The translations under genes were made by a program, and so were the position numbers. A model generated the notes under the pieces. It made no database searches. It was not told where the DNA came from and saw only the letters and a list, made by a program, of their open reading frames with translations. A stretch of 64,000 nucleotides of DNA from assembly GCF_000350225.1 (NCBI RefSeq), contig NW_005178788.1, positions 88,602-152,601 of the forward strand. The letters are read 5' to 3'. The DNA comes from Chondrus crispus. Lineage: Eukaryota > Rhodophyta > Florideophyceae > Gigartinales > Gigartinaceae. This document shows positions 32,740 through 44,057 of the stretch, one piece after another. Numbering within the stretch: position 1 is the stretch's first letter; each line of letters opens with the position of its first letter.

Positions 32740-33640
32740 TGGGACCGACTCGGGTGCGCCCCCGGGTACTGTACCTGGCACACCATCTGAGGTTGGCAGG
32801 TCACCCGGGAGCAATGCGTATGTACTACACCCTTCGCAGGGAGTACTACTGGCCACACATGGCCAGCGACGCGTTTTCGACCGTACGGAATTGCACCTCG
32901 TGTGCTGCGACCCGCGGGACGCTTGTCAAGAACCAAAAGGATCTCGAGCTGTTCCCCGCGGCGGGCCCCTTGGAGTTTTTCGCGATGGACCTCCTGGGGC
33001 CCCTGTCCAAGACCGCGCACGGAAACCAACACGTGTTGGTAATTACCGACCGGTTCTCCAAGCTAATGCGCAGTATCACGCTCCGAACCACAACCGCTTC
33101 GGTCTTCGCAAACGCGTATTTGGACAACTGGGTCTACGTTTACGGAGCGCCGCGCTACGTACTAACCGACAATGGCCCTCAGTTCGTTGCGAAATTCTTC
33201 AACGCGGTATGCGCCCTCCTGGGGGGTGCGGCATTATCTCACGACGGGCTACCACCCCCAGTCGAATGGGCAGACCGAACGGTTCAATCGCACGCTGGTG
33301 CAACGCGTCCGGCACTACGTGGAGGAGCACCAGCGCGATTGGGACGACTACGTGCAGCCGCTGACCTTCGCGTACAATACGCAGGTCCACCGGTCGACGG
33401 AGACGACTCCGTTCGACCTGGTGTTAACGCGGCCACCGTCCGGTTTAATTCTCCCCGGTACTGTACCGCAGGACGCGGGGACCCATCGAGAGGACCCGCC
33501 GACCCCGGTGCAGTACAAGCACGCTACGCTGCGCAAGCTTCGCGACGCGCTCGACTGCGCTCGGACGAAATTAACCGCATCGCAAAAGCGGTACAAGGAC
33601 GATTTTGACAAGAAGGTCCACTTTCGTCCGGTTATTGTGG
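32740..33640 (+). other. Element A integrase
   Basis: An N-terminal HHCC zinc module (HHLRLAGHPG then CTSCAATRG), then a DDE core with FAMDLLGPLSK and VLTDNGPQF. Fossil part. Confidence 0.8.
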
Positions 33641-33929
33641 CGGGCGATTTTGTCTACGTCGATCGCCCGCCCCGCCCGTTTACAAGCGTCGAGCGCCGCA
33701 CGCGTGCCCAAGGTACCACCGGAACGGACGAACTCTCTGTCAAACTACTACCAAAGACAGAGGGTCCGTTTCGCGTGCGCTCCGCTACGGACATCACGGT
33801 TGTCATTGAGCAGGACGGCGTGGAAAATCGCGTGAGCATCGACCGCGTTACGAAGATGCCGCGCGGGCCGGGGGATACCGTCACCCCGGCCACATCGACC
33901 GAATGGGACGCACAAGCCGCAACGCCAAG

Positions 33930-34092
33930 CGCGGAGTACGTCGTTGACCGCATTGTTCGACACCGTACTACGCGCGGCGGGATCGACTACAAGGTCCGTT
34001 GGTATGGATATACCACTTCGGACGACACCTATGAGCCCGCTGATGGGCTTCCGCACCCGTTTATTGACCGGTATTGGCGCTCGCGCCAACAA
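33930..34092 (+). other. Element A C-terminal chromodomain
   Basis: EYVVDRIVRHR, then DYKVRWYGYTTSDDTYEP and FIDRYW follow the chromodomain plan, including the aromatic positions Y/W/Y used to read methyl-lysine. Chromodomains of Ty3-type integrases are known to steer insertion to marked chromatin. Confidence 0.82.
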
Positions 34093-35504
34093 GGATCAAG
34101 CGTGCATGCGTAGGGCAAGTTTCGGCCGCTCTCGGTCGCACCGCTCGGACGCTCGCTCGCGCAAAAGCCTCCGAGGAAAACAAGCTGCGCACTTGCTATG
34201 CAGCCTCTGCGGCTATCTGCACGCGACTGCGCACCGCGAGGCAGTCCGTACCGGATGGATCCCGCGCAAATGGACGCATATTCTTCCAAAAATGGCCAAC
34301 CCTCCGGGAGGGTGGTCCACAATGGGAATTCTTCCAAGCGCCCACGCGGATAGCTAGCAGCCACGCCTGGCCGCACCGTTCGGATGATCGCGCTCGCACG
34401 GGCCTATGAAAATGGAGAGCGACCCCGGGAACCGGTTCTTTGGATTGAGAAGTATCGCGTTCGCCGGCTTTTTAATTTAGTCGCGATTTGGGCTACGTCT
34501 TTCCCTCCCACGCTGCGGGAAAAAATCGTATTCCATTTCCGACAACTGCATCGCACTCCTGGGAGCATTACGCGTCCGGGAGTGTCAACTCGGAAAACCC
34601 GCGTTCGGATGAATTTGGAAACCAAATCGGTTTCCTCCCGTTTCTTTTTGTTTCTTCTCGTGTCTTTCAGTTTCTAATTCGATCTCGTGAAAAGACGGCG
34701 CTCCGTACGGTTTGTGGATCGGTGTTGGCGCAATAGAGGTCGCTACCGCAAGGGACACGCGCGAAACTACCGTTTGGTGACATGCTTGGGCGGGGGGCTC
34801 CGCTCGCTCTGCTCTTAGGATGGAAAAAGAACGGGGATTCTTATCAAATTGGCCAGCCCTCCGGGAGGGTGGTCGACAAGGGGATTTGTCCCAACCGTCC
34901 GCACGGCGATGGCGTCGCTTGCGGCTCCTCCGAATCGCTTCTTGGAGGCGCCCTGCCCGCAGCGGGCAGCGGCCCGGACTTTTTCGCGCGTACTGTACGC
35001 CGCGGCACGCGAACCGCATCGGACGAAATGCCGCACACGAGCGACGGCACGGCCCACTCGGTGGCCGGTTGTCGGCGTCGCGATCGAAATGCCGGAGCCG
35101 CTCGGGTCGACGCCGGAGCCCTCTCAGGGCTCGACGGCTGGCCGTACGGACGCGCTGCGCTGGTATTGTGATGGCCGACCGTTTTCGGCGGAAGGAAAAC
35201 CTACTGTATGGGGATGCTGCCGCCGCGGGAGAAGGAGCTAGAATTTTCAGGAGAAGGTTAGGAGCGAGTTGAGGGGTTAGGCGTGCTTCGCGTGAGGGGA
35301 AGTTCGACGACGCGCTTACCGATTCGGATGAGATAGTTGGCGTATCGACTGCCAGCTCGGAGACGTGGCGAGAGAAAAGCCCGTTCGCGCGCAGGGGCTT
35401 CGGTCCTGGCATCGCGCGTGGAATTCAAGGAAAAACCGGAATGGAATCGCGTGGTCGGATGGGTGGTCGCTCCGGGGACGTAGCGAAAGCTAAGGAAGGA
35501 GGTC

Positions 35505-36172
35505 TGTAGTATAACGACGGACGCGCGCGCGGGGAGATTATTAACCGTGCGGCCGTGCACGGTGGACACGTGGGCGGGTGTGCCCACGTGTAGGGAGCGC
35601 GCGCGTGCCGAGCGGTCGTCATCTGGCGTACGTGTACAGTAGTGCACGTGTCGGCCAAGCGGTAGTCTGCCAGTATTACGCGTGTACGCTAGCACACGTG
35701 GCATCCGTGCGGTAGTCTGTAAGCAGCGCGTGTGTACAGTAGTAGACACGTGTAGCTGCAGCGTCCGCGCGGTAATTAGGAATTGAGGCGCTAGTTTTTT
35801 AATGGCGTACAGTACCTGGTACGCACTAGGCGGCAGGTACTGTATAGTGGGACAGGTGTCCAAGGCGTCCCTCTGAGGGGTTAAGACCTGACACCCGTCC
35901 CCACCAGTAAACTGGGGCAAGCTCGCCCCCGTCCCTTTCGCGCCTACGTACGTCCTTTTTCGGTTGTCTGTCGCGCACGCTGGCTTCTAACCCGTTACCG
36001 GTCCCTCCCGTTCACGCACAACGGGGCGACTGCGCGTAACCGGCCAGTGAGCCACTCCCTTTTCGCGAGCTCGTCCGATCGGTTCAATTAGCACGTGGCG
36101 TCCACGCCGCGTGCTCCCTCGCTATAGCCTCCGCCTCTCACCCAACCCAGGGCGGAGAGGAGTTATCCCACA
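35505..36172 (+). repeat. 3' LTR of element A
   Basis: 668 bp, TGTAGTATAACG...TTATCCCACA, followed by GGTAC. About 98.4% identical to the left LTR. Confidence 0.92.
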
Positions 36173-36621
36173 GGTACAACCAGATCTCGTTCCGCTTTCT
36201 GGTCATGGTCAACTGTGGGTCCGTCCGTCGCCCGCAAGGCGACTTGCCGGAGCTCTATGTCCACAGAGCCGCAGAGCTGCTCATGTCGAGTGGCAAGGTC
36301 GTGATTGAGCGAGATCTGGAATGGATCGACCACAAGATTTATATTGTGAAGGGAAAGGGACAAAAGATGTATTGGAACATGACGGTTGAGTTGGATCCAA
36401 ATACGGTAGAGCACAGTGCAATGGTGGTGAACTACACGCACAGGTCGTGGGAGGACTTTGTGGCGAAGAACGAGATCAGCGGCGCGAGTGTAATGACCAC
36501 GGGGAGGCGACTCCCGCGGTCGCATTCCGCTGTCAGTCGGGTGTTCCGGCGTCCCGCTCTTTCGCGTCCGTCTTTTCAATTTTGCATGGGGGAGGTTGGA
36601 TTGCTTCCTCAAGTGAAGTAA
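36173..36621 (+). pseudogene. GT92-like glycosyltransferase, 3' half
   Basis: After the duplicated GGTAC the host coding sense resumes at 36178: NQISFRFLVMVNCGSVRRP, ELYVHRAAE, a Lys-rich KGKGQKMYWNM segment, then NYTHRSWEDFVAKNEISGAS. The last matches the GT92 HYxxRSxEEFxxK C-terminal signature. The frame ends at TAA 36619. GT92 enzymes transfer galactose or related sugars onto glycans in the secretory pathway. The two halves flank element A and belong to one disrupted host gene. Confidence 0.6.
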
Positions 36622-36689
36622 CGTTCTAACAACGACGCTTTGCACTGAAAATACGACGCCACTTGTCCCTGGTGCTCGAGGCATGTCTT

Positions 36690-37585
36690 AAAGTTCACCA
36701 GGAGAGTGGATGATATGTGTAGTAGAGCTATGAGTGAGAGCTTCCTGGCACTTGAGTTTTCTTTTCATATCTTCCGATGTAAAGAACTTAATTTCCTTGT
36801 AGTTTCACACCACTGCCTCTCTCACAGAACTCATTAAAGCGTTGTATAGTTGTTGCTCCTCTGTAGCGATAACGTTTGGGAATCTTACTCGCATCTATGG
36901 TCGTAAAGCGTAAGCCGCATCTCCGTATAAGAAATACTGCTTTCGGCCTATATGGAGACCAGTCGACAGTAGGTTCTCCATGTTACTCATGCTGTACAGG
37001 GTCATGTCTTGGCGGCGACCCTCTACGGGACCAAATAAAGTGAAGAAAAGGCCATCAGGGGTAGTGATATTTTGATAGATAAGGCAGTGAAAGCGTTTAT
37101 GATTTGAGTAGACGCTTCTCTGATTACTTGAGGGGCCCTCGGTCTACACATCTGCAGTTTTGTACAGTCTATAAACCCTACGCAGTTATCTAAAGGTGCC
37201 CCTCTGCCCTCTATCACCGATGAGTACTCTGCTGCTCTCCCCACGAGGAGTTCAGAGCGAAACGTAGTGTGAAGATGGCTCCGTCGCTCGTAGAAGCATT
37301 CGATACCCTCCCAGAACACCTCGCAGAGGGCTGAACTGTGCATTACAAAACCAGGTCGAGGTCAATCCATCGGCATGGATACGCAAGCTGACGCAAGAGT
37401 AAACAAGTTGCATTTTAGGACAACATCTATATCCACTACGCTGTGTCTTCTCCTCTGTCCAACCTTGCGCCTCCGTCATCATGGGTATTTCATGAAGTGT
37501 AAGGTGGAAGTCCTGGAGACAGCGGAGGTCGGAATAAAACTTAAAGTTGAACGACATACAACTTACAGTCACCGTCTGCCGTAAA
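36690..37585 (-). pseudogene. PIF/Harbinger-like transposase relic
   Basis: Minus-strand reading from about 37585: an N-terminal helical part, a helicase-free IHADGLTSTWF segment, RAAEYSSVIEGRGAPLDNCVGFIDCTK (first catalytic Asp), SLYLVP, then in another frame TLYSMSNMENLLSTGL, QYFLYGDAAYALRP (second Asp) and LYNALMSSVREAVV. The canonical VEW that bears the catalytic Glu reads V-stop-N here. Two in-frame stops and a frame change show it is dead. It lies 70 bp downstream of the glycosyltransferase 3' half and points towards it. Termini and target duplication were not found. Confidence 0.7.
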
Positions 37586-37599
37586 AGTTTGGTTAGATC

Positions 37600-38340
37600 T
37601 ATGCGCAGTAGTCGGAGTTTGCGGGCAAATTAAAATGGGATGGAGCGTGTGCGACATGCTACCATGGACAAGCAAAGGCGCCTTGTGGTCGAGCGTATTT
37701 TGGCTACAACAGCTCGTTTGTTGTACGATTTTTGACGCATAGTGGGATTGGGCGGCGAAGATATGGGAGATAGCTGTAGCACTCAGTACGAGGTTGGAAG
37801 GGGTTCAGTTAGTCACGACTTTTTAATGGTTCAAAAACTCTCCGTCGGCCCAAAACTTGCTAAAATGAGACAAAGAATTGTCGATCGGATAACCATCACA
37901 ATTTAGCAATTTTTTGTTTTCAAAAACTCTCTACTGTGATTTCGGGAGTTTTCCATTACAGGGGGGTCGCCATACAGTGTATGAGCAATTTGAATAAGAA
38001 CGACCTCGCAGTAAGAGCACCATTTTCGCTTGGCATGGTATCCCTGTGCTGCTGTGGAGAACAATTTGGTTCTCTTCTTAAAATGTGAATATTTTTTGGA
38101 AAAGTAGATTCTACCATCTACTTTCGGAGAAAAGAGAACAGTTGAAGAGAGCAATCTCTTCACTCTCCTAGAGAATTTCTCCTGACACTCGGTAGACGTC
38201 GTACCAGAAGAGAACGTTCTCCACCATCTCCTTTCCTCCAACATCTCCTCTCCTCCACCATTTCCTCTCCTCCACAATCTCCCGTACCTTTCCAATTTCC
38301 TTTACCCCGTCCTTTCCCTCAAGCAATGCAATCTTAAGAT
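37600..38340. other. Gene-free AT-rich stretch
   Basis: No coding region seen. It may hold the left terminus of the following transposon. GGAGAA/TTCTCC words are frequent here (38130-38180) and again at 43220-43290 on the far side, which could be subterminal repeats. Confidence 0.3.
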
Positions 38341-38349
38341 CGATGGCGG

Positions 38350-39140
38350 ATTTCAGTCTCCGCAGAAGACAGCCTCGACGGCGTCGCGATCTGCACCAAT
38401 CCTGAAATAGACAGAGGCCATTTCCCCCGGCACAATGGTCATAATGCAGATCCCGGTACGGGGAGAGCAACCATCCAAGACATCGGTTCTGTATTCCTAA
38501 GCCCGGATGAGGACAGCGCCCACACCAATGATGTCGTCGACATCATTGGTCGAATTTCTAGTTCAGATCGGAACAAAAATCCCTCAGATCCTCTTTACTA
38601 CAACCCCATCAATGAAGACTCCTTGTCTTCTGACGACATGCCGTTTTCCCAAGAAGTTCTGCTAAATTCCCCTTCAGAATCGGAAGAAGACTCTACCGAA
38701 ATGAACCTACCAGTGAACATGCCCGTGGAGCGAGCCGAAACTATTTCTCCGCGCTCTCCCTCTACTCACAAGCGAAAACAGTACCGACTAACCAGTTCTA
38801 TGGCCAGAAAAACGTGATTCAGGACTACTTTTCATGTATTTTCACGGATTGTGAGTCAGAGCTTGGTAAATTCAACGATACCGACTTGAATAATGACGAA
38901 GCTGTAGAAGCAAGGCTTACGTCATGTGCCTCTGTAGAGGGCGAAGACGGATGGGACGCCGCATCTGACGTAGGCTTGCCAACGTGGAAATATTCCTCAC
39001 CATTTGCGCCAGTGACACTCTCTATCGACACAGTCGATGCAGACCTGTGCCCTAGATTCGTGAGGGAAGCAAACAGTGTTCTGGATAATTTACTTGAGCA
39101 CTGTTCTCCTCAAGCAGAAGCTCAGCGAGAGGAACAGTAG
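38350..39140 (+). pseudogene. Acidic N-terminal region of the piggyBac-like protein
   Basis: Frames read IQDIGSVFLSPDEDSAHTND and SPSESEEDSTEMNLPVN up to a TGA at 38815. The next frame reads IFTDCESELGKFNDTD and DGWDAASDVGLPTWKYSSPF. The region is Ser/Glu/Asp-rich and probably disordered, as piggyBac N-termini often are. Confidence 0.4.
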
Positions 39141-39149
39141 ATTTTTCGT

Positions 39150-40390
39150 TTGGAGGCATTTGAAGCCTTTCTCCCGCTCTCTACTCTGGAAAAACTTCGC
39201 GCCCATATAAAAAAGGTGCTCCTGGCCAGAACAAAGCCACCCTGTTCTACATCCGAGCTGCAAGGTGTAATCATATTGCACGTACTTTCAGCTTCATATG
39301 ATACATCTGTTTCGATTATTACTGCTCCAGAAAACAAACCATTTTTCTTTCAGATGCAAATTTCTGGAAGCAGATATAAGGAAGTTTGGAGTGCTTTATC
39401 TGGTACAAAGCGAAAAAGAGAGGGTTTTGAACAAAGTGAGTGTGGGTGGTTGAATAAACCTGTTGCTGGAAACGCACTGATCACAGATATGGAGGGTGAC
39501 CTAGCCGCTATAAACAGAAGGCTAGTTAATGTGGAGAGAGTCACGATTTATTCGGTCGATGATGACCACAACCGACTAAGTTTGAGGGCAGTGCTTCATC
39601 TCACCAATCGGTCTCAAGTAAACAACCATAAAAAGGCACTTGGCCCTTTGAACAATGCAGCCTGTTCTGCTTTGACGCATGCATTCATTGCTAGCCACTA
39701 CTCTCGCCCCCACGAAAACATTACCCGCGTTTGGCACCGGCTAGTTCAAGTAATACAAGGAGTACCTACTCTTCGGGCCCTCAGGCCACTGGTGGATTCG
39801 ATTTTCGCCTTCGATCGAGGATATAATGAGGTAGAGACTATTTCTTTTCTCAATGAAACTCTAGGTGCCACTACATTTAGCACTCATAAGCGTTCTCTCA
39901 GCTACCCTTTTGTGTTTGGTGAAGGACCCCATACGGAAAAAGCATAAAGGTATGGTGGTCTCCCAGAAAGGATGCCGCGTAGTATACAGTGCGACAAAAG
40001 CATCACGGGGATGTAAAGGGCGGCCAATTGAGGCATCTGTAAATCGCGAAAGCTATTCAGGTCGCATAGCCGCTGTGTAGAGTAACGATTCCACAAGGTT
40101 TGGGGCTCACCATTACTGTCTGATTCCCAAAGACAGCTTCCGGCATAAGTTTGATTGTGATGCAGTAGAAAGATTACAAGTGATTTTTGATAACAGACGT
40201 GCTTCTGCCGAGTGTGAAGAGGAAGGCTATAATCTACGAAATGCCTCTGTCACGCAAAGAGCTCTCTCAAACGGTGCAATTTTAAAAGTTTTACAGCTCC
40301 TGGGACACTTGCGTCAGTTTACTATTTTGCAATCGGAGCAATGGTTGGTTTCTTGGGAGAGCTTTGAAGTTTACATCAAGAACTTCAAGT
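39150..40390 (+). pseudogene. piggyBac-like DDE core
   Basis: TLEKLRAHIKKVLLAR, then KEVWSALSGTKRKREGF, then ERVTIYSVDDDHNRLSLR (candidate first Asp) and SIFAFDRGYNEVETISFLNE with FSTHKRSLSYPFVFG (candidate second Asp followed by the GT-xR-like strand). Downstream frames add RLQVIFDNRRA and FTILQSEQWLVSWESFEVYI. The frame is broken near 39900 and by stops at about 40078 and 40390. Confidence 0.5.
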
Positions 40391-40982
40391 AATTTTATTG
40401 GAGCAATTGCGCGCAACTATATCTGCAACATTGCTGGACTTTCGTTTTTGTTGCGAGGGAAACGATTGCGAGCTGGAACTGAACCTTTGACAAGTGACCT
40501 CAAAAACCTTGAGAAGGACTTGTTGGAAAAGTGGACATCATTATCTACTACAATTGGTATCTCGAGTCGGGAAATGGATCAACCCCTGACCCATTCAGAG
40601 GGTGAAATATTCATGTCGGAAACAGCGTCTAGTCTAGCCCAGCGACGCAAGGATGAACTTTTGTCATTGCTCAGCTCTGTTGGGAAGAAAGACCGGACTT
40701 CCTCACGCAAAAGTGAACTCATTTCGAGAGTGATAGAGCATCAAGCTGCTGTGAGGAGGGGGGACGCAACATTGCCTATACAGGACACATCAGGAGCAAA
40801 TGAACAGATCCGGTACAAGAAAGTATCGGAAAATGCATTATCTCAGCCTTATAAAGCTTCTCTTGAGTCGTGGACAATGAAGCCATTCGTGTCTACTGCG
40901 GGGATGAAGGAGGGAAGTTGAAATGAAATTCAGGTATTACGTGCTATTCTCGATTTCTTCAAGAAAAATGAGGCCTTACACT

Positions 40983-41651
40983 TGTAGCATAAACACCCCC
41001 AGCGATAGGGGTGTATGCACAGTTCGACCGAGACCCTTGTCGATCGGGAAGACGGGGGTGAAGCGGGACACCAGCTAACGGCACCGGGCAGCGGGCCCGG
41101 GTAGCGTGGTAGAGCGGGAACGCGGAGGACGCCGGTACGTGCGAGCGGTTCGACGCCTCGACGCCCCGGCGCGGTACTGGGTAGCGATCCAGTACCGACG
41201 GGCGGAGGCGGAGCCGGCTCGTGGGCGTACCGCGCGCGTCCTCAACCCGCGCTCGGTGCCGCCTCTAAGGTAATTAGCGAGCGTTACCTTAGAAATAAGC
41301 GGGAAGTCGGACCTTGACGGTCGGTGGGTGACAAGTCCGTGCTTGTCCTCCTCCACCGCCGCCGGTCCGCTCCATATTTAATGTACATAATAACCTATCA
41401 TAATAGTACAGTACCGATGTACTGTAGCGACGTACTGTAGCGGTCGGTCGACACTGTAATACTTTCAGCCATCGGGGCTGACAGTACACGTGTGCGCGCG
41501 CTCTTCGGTCCCGCGCGTACACGTGTACACGTGCGCCCCCTGTACTCGGGGGTACACGTGGTGGTCCTGTAGAGCATCGAGCCCTACAGTAACCGATCCG
41601 ATTCTGAGTTGATCTAATCTAAAATAATGCCCCAGGGGGGGTTATACTACA
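40983..41651 (-). repeat. Solo LTR inserted in the piggyBac-like element
   Basis: 669 bp, reading on the minus strand TGTAGTATAACCCCCC...TTTATGCTACA, flanked by the perfect 5-bp duplication ACACT (40978-40982 and 41652-41656). No internal region remains, so this is an LTR-LTR recombination product. It is homologous to the LTR at 25402-26018, and its first 11 bases equal those of element A's LTR. Confidence 0.85.
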
Positions 41652-41709
41652 ACACTTACCTGTCAATCTCTCCTCGTTTCCCGAAGAGCCAGTTGCTCTT
41701 AAAGTAGAG

Positions 41710-42243
41710 TATGTTCGAAGCGTGGGACTTTTATGCTCTAATAATTCTGATATGATCGCGGATAGTCCTGATGGAATGATGGGCTACACTGATGGAACGG
41801 AAGCTCATGTTGCTTCTCTTGAGATCAAAACAATGACTTCGCAGAACACAATTGCCATTGCCAAAAGGACAAGAAACAGATTTGGTCCATTCGTTATTCT
41901 AAAGGATGTAGGGAGGAATGAAAGTGCAGATATATTCTTTTGAGACCTTGTCCCGACGACGGGATATAGATTCCAATGTCTGCATCACGCTGCTGCTGCT
42001 GATTTGGAGCATGTGTTATTTATTGTAGCAAGAGGAAGTAACTGCGGAATGGGTGAGATTATTTATGCAGTTATGCTTCATATGTCACAGCATCTCCGGA
42101 ACATTCATCTTCTTTTTATGGCCGCCGTTCGGGATGCTGCATTCGACTGGGTCGGTAAGGAAGCGACTTGCATTCCGAAAAGATATGGAGAACTCCTGCA
42201 AGGTTCAAATACGTCTGACATTCACACGATTGCATCATTTTAG
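41710..42243 (+). pseudogene. PD-(D/E)XK (YqaJ-like) nuclease block within the piggyBac-like element
   Basis: GLLCSNNSDMIADSPDGMMGY followed by VASLEIKTMTS gives the SPDG...(L)EIK signature of YqaJ/lambda-exonuclease-like folds, where the Asp, Glu and Lys hold the metal. Further frames read HHAAAADLEHVLFIVARG, as expected after the core. Stops and frame changes break it. Confidence 0.45.
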
Positions 42244-42246
42244 AAC

Positions 42247-43048
42247 TTGAGCCAGGCATACAAGAACATAGTTATTAAGAATGGTCCGCTTCCGCCTTGT
42301 CGCATGATTCGCCCAGTTCTTCTAGTTTATTGGAACGCACTAAAAGCGGGTGTCGATGAGTTTAGTAGAGCTTTGACTACACTGGCTTACACCAACAGAA
42401 GTGAGAATCCAATAGTAAGTATATTGGGACGTTTATTGTGTGCACAAGTCTCAAATGCAGCGATTGTGTATCGCTTTGGGATTGCACGGCTTCAACAAAA
42501 GTTGCCATCTATTTCGCAATTCAGTAAAAGTGGTAACGGGTACAAGAACACACGTCATCAAGTGACTGGATGTCAGACGTTGGGACAATTTGCGAGAGGT
42601 CTCGCTCAGGAATCTATTTTATCACTGCAGAGTCGGAATGACACTGCAGATCAAAACCAAATGAATGAGTTTAGAGCCAGGAAATCGCGCATTGCAAGAG
42701 AGAACCTCAACGGGTGTAAGAGCAATACACGCTTCTTATGCAGTGCAAAAGTATAATCGTCCCGCAGATAGACGTAGAAGGTTGAATACCAATTTGGCAC
42801 CTGGCAAGATTAGGGGAAAAGCGACGTACTGTAGCCTTTGCTCTTATTCGGAAACGATAACTTTCCGGAAGAGAAAATTCCAGAAGAAGGGGGGATCAAA
42901 AGTGGTTCAATGGTGTCGATACTGCCGTCAGCCAATTTGTGGAAATTGCTGGGATACTTGGCATTCGTCCAGGCAGTTGGTACGTTCAACCATACCAAGC
43001 GAAGAACGTCACCTTCTACAACAAAAAGCTCGGAGTGCTTGCAATTAA
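42247..43048 (+). pseudogene. C-terminal region of the piggyBac-like transposase
   Basis: LLVYWNALKAGVDEFSRAL matches piggyBac YN-x(3)-GVD-x-x-D, carrying the third catalytic Asp. NAAIVYRFGIAR follows, then after a frame change YCSLCSYSET and WCRYCRQPICGNCWDTWH, a Cys/His-rich zinc-binding tail. Confidence 0.5.
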
Positions 43049-43636
43049 CTACTAGGTATGTAGTATGAGTATAGGTAAAGGTATTTCGGCGTGGTGTTGA
43101 GCTTTGAATTGCTTTCATTATGCACTGCTTTCATCAGTGTTTGAGCCAAGCATCATTCTCTTCTTGACAACTACATTTTGCACATGTTTTGTACAATCTC
43201 CCCTGTGGAAATTCTGCAAATCCGGAGAGATTCTCTCCAAAAAGACGGAGACGTTCTCCTTTAGTTCGGAGAATATTTAGGAGAACTCTTGAAAAGGTTT
43301 TCTGGAGCACCCTTTTTTGTTGGTGTATCTTTGTATCTATTGATGCTACGGAAATGGCGTTTATGTCTGCAGACAGAGCGGCTCTGGGGCATCGTTTCCG
43401 GTGTTTATCGAGGCCGTGCTCCGTACGGCATGCTCGCTGCAGTCGGAAAACTACTTTTTTCTGTTTTCAAAAATGTTCTATTTTTCAGCACAGGGGTATC
43501 ATAACTTCCAGCACCATCAAACACGGTAACTCCAATTACACAAGCCCTTTCTCGGCTGGTATTTCAAACGCCTTTCAAAAGTTCCGTCCACAGTCCGCCT
43601 GTTCCATTTCTCCGACGCACGGATCGATTCGGTGCT

Positions 43637-43700
43637 CCAAAATGACCTCTCTGTGGTAAAAGGGAGTGCACTCCCTTTTACCACAGAGAGGTCATTTTGG
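43637..43700. repeat. Perfect 64-bp palindrome
   Basis: 32-bp arms with no spacer, checked base by base; the arm starts CCAAAATGACCTCTCTGTGG. It is immediately followed by a second perfect palindrome of 24 bp (43699-43722, GGCCAGGGGGCA and its complement). Confidence 0.97.
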
Positions 43701-43718
43701 CCAGGGGGCATGCCCCCT

Positions 43719-43773
43719 GGCCAGGAGACAGGTGGGGGGATGTGCACAGTATATGTAGTAGCGAAATCCAACA
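43719..43773 (+). repeat. Direct repeat, left copy (partner 44159-44213)
   Basis: GGCCAGGAGACAGGTG, then a G-run, then GTGCACAGTATATGTAGTAG and CGAAAT; matched at 44159-44213 with few changes. Confidence 0.85.
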
Positions 43774-43893
43774 GAGCTGTAAGGAAAGGAATGTAGGGGA
43801 AGATAGTAGGAAGGATGAGCGTTAGCGAAATCCAACAGTCTCCGCGATCTGACTAGTAGTGAGGTGAATGAAAGCAGGGAAGTGGTGAGGAAG

Positions 43894-44025
43894 CAGGGGC
43901 CGTGGTGTTTGAGCGTGCTTGGTATGGTGATGAGCGGCAGGGGCCTTGGTGTTGGAGCGTGCTGTAAGAAGGTGATAAGTAGCAGAGGCCTTGGTATTGG
44001 AGAGTGCTGTAAGGGGGGATGGTTA
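43894..44025 (+). repeat. Three tandem units of about 45 bp
   Basis: Units start at 43894, 43938 and 43983 with CAG(G/A)GGCC(G/T)TGGT(G/A)TT, then GAG(C/A)GTGCT. The array lies between the two direct repeats. Confidence 0.8.
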
Positions 44026-44057
44026 ACAGTCGCCGTACAGTTGAAAAGCTTTGAAAA

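Larger units (their letters stand above)
26493..36172 (+). mobile_element. Element A: Ty3-type LTR retrotransposon with chromodomain (chromovirus-like)
   Basis: A 9.7-kb fossil with 668-bp LTRs at both ends, flanked by the 5-bp duplication GGTAC (26488-26492 and 36173-36177). The internal order is gag, aspartic protease, reverse transcriptase, RNase H, integrase and chromodomain, which places it in the Ty3 (Metaviridae-like) group. A polypurine tract (AAGGAAGGAGG) precedes the right LTR. The LTRs differ at about 11 of 668 positions by eye (about 98.4% identical), indicating a fairly recent insertion. All expected parts are present; it seems to carry a few breaks, so it is probably not autonomous now. 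About 1.4 kb without recognised coding lies between the chromodomain and the right LTR. Confidence 0.92.
38350..43048 (+). mobile_element. Degraded piggyBac-like DNA transposon with embedded nuclease signature
   Basis: The coding sense is continuous in style from about 38350 to 43048 despite several stops and frame changes. Order: an acidic N-terminal region, a DDE-type core (39150-40390), a SAP-like/basic linker (40560-40800), an SPDG...EIK nuclease-like block (41722-42240), then a GVD-containing third catalytic region and a Cys-rich tail (42247-43048). The GVD and C-terminal zinc-binding region are typical of piggyBac. A solo LTR (40983-41651) interrupts it. TTAA-flanked termini were not identified, so the ends are approximate. 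Confidence 0.55.
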
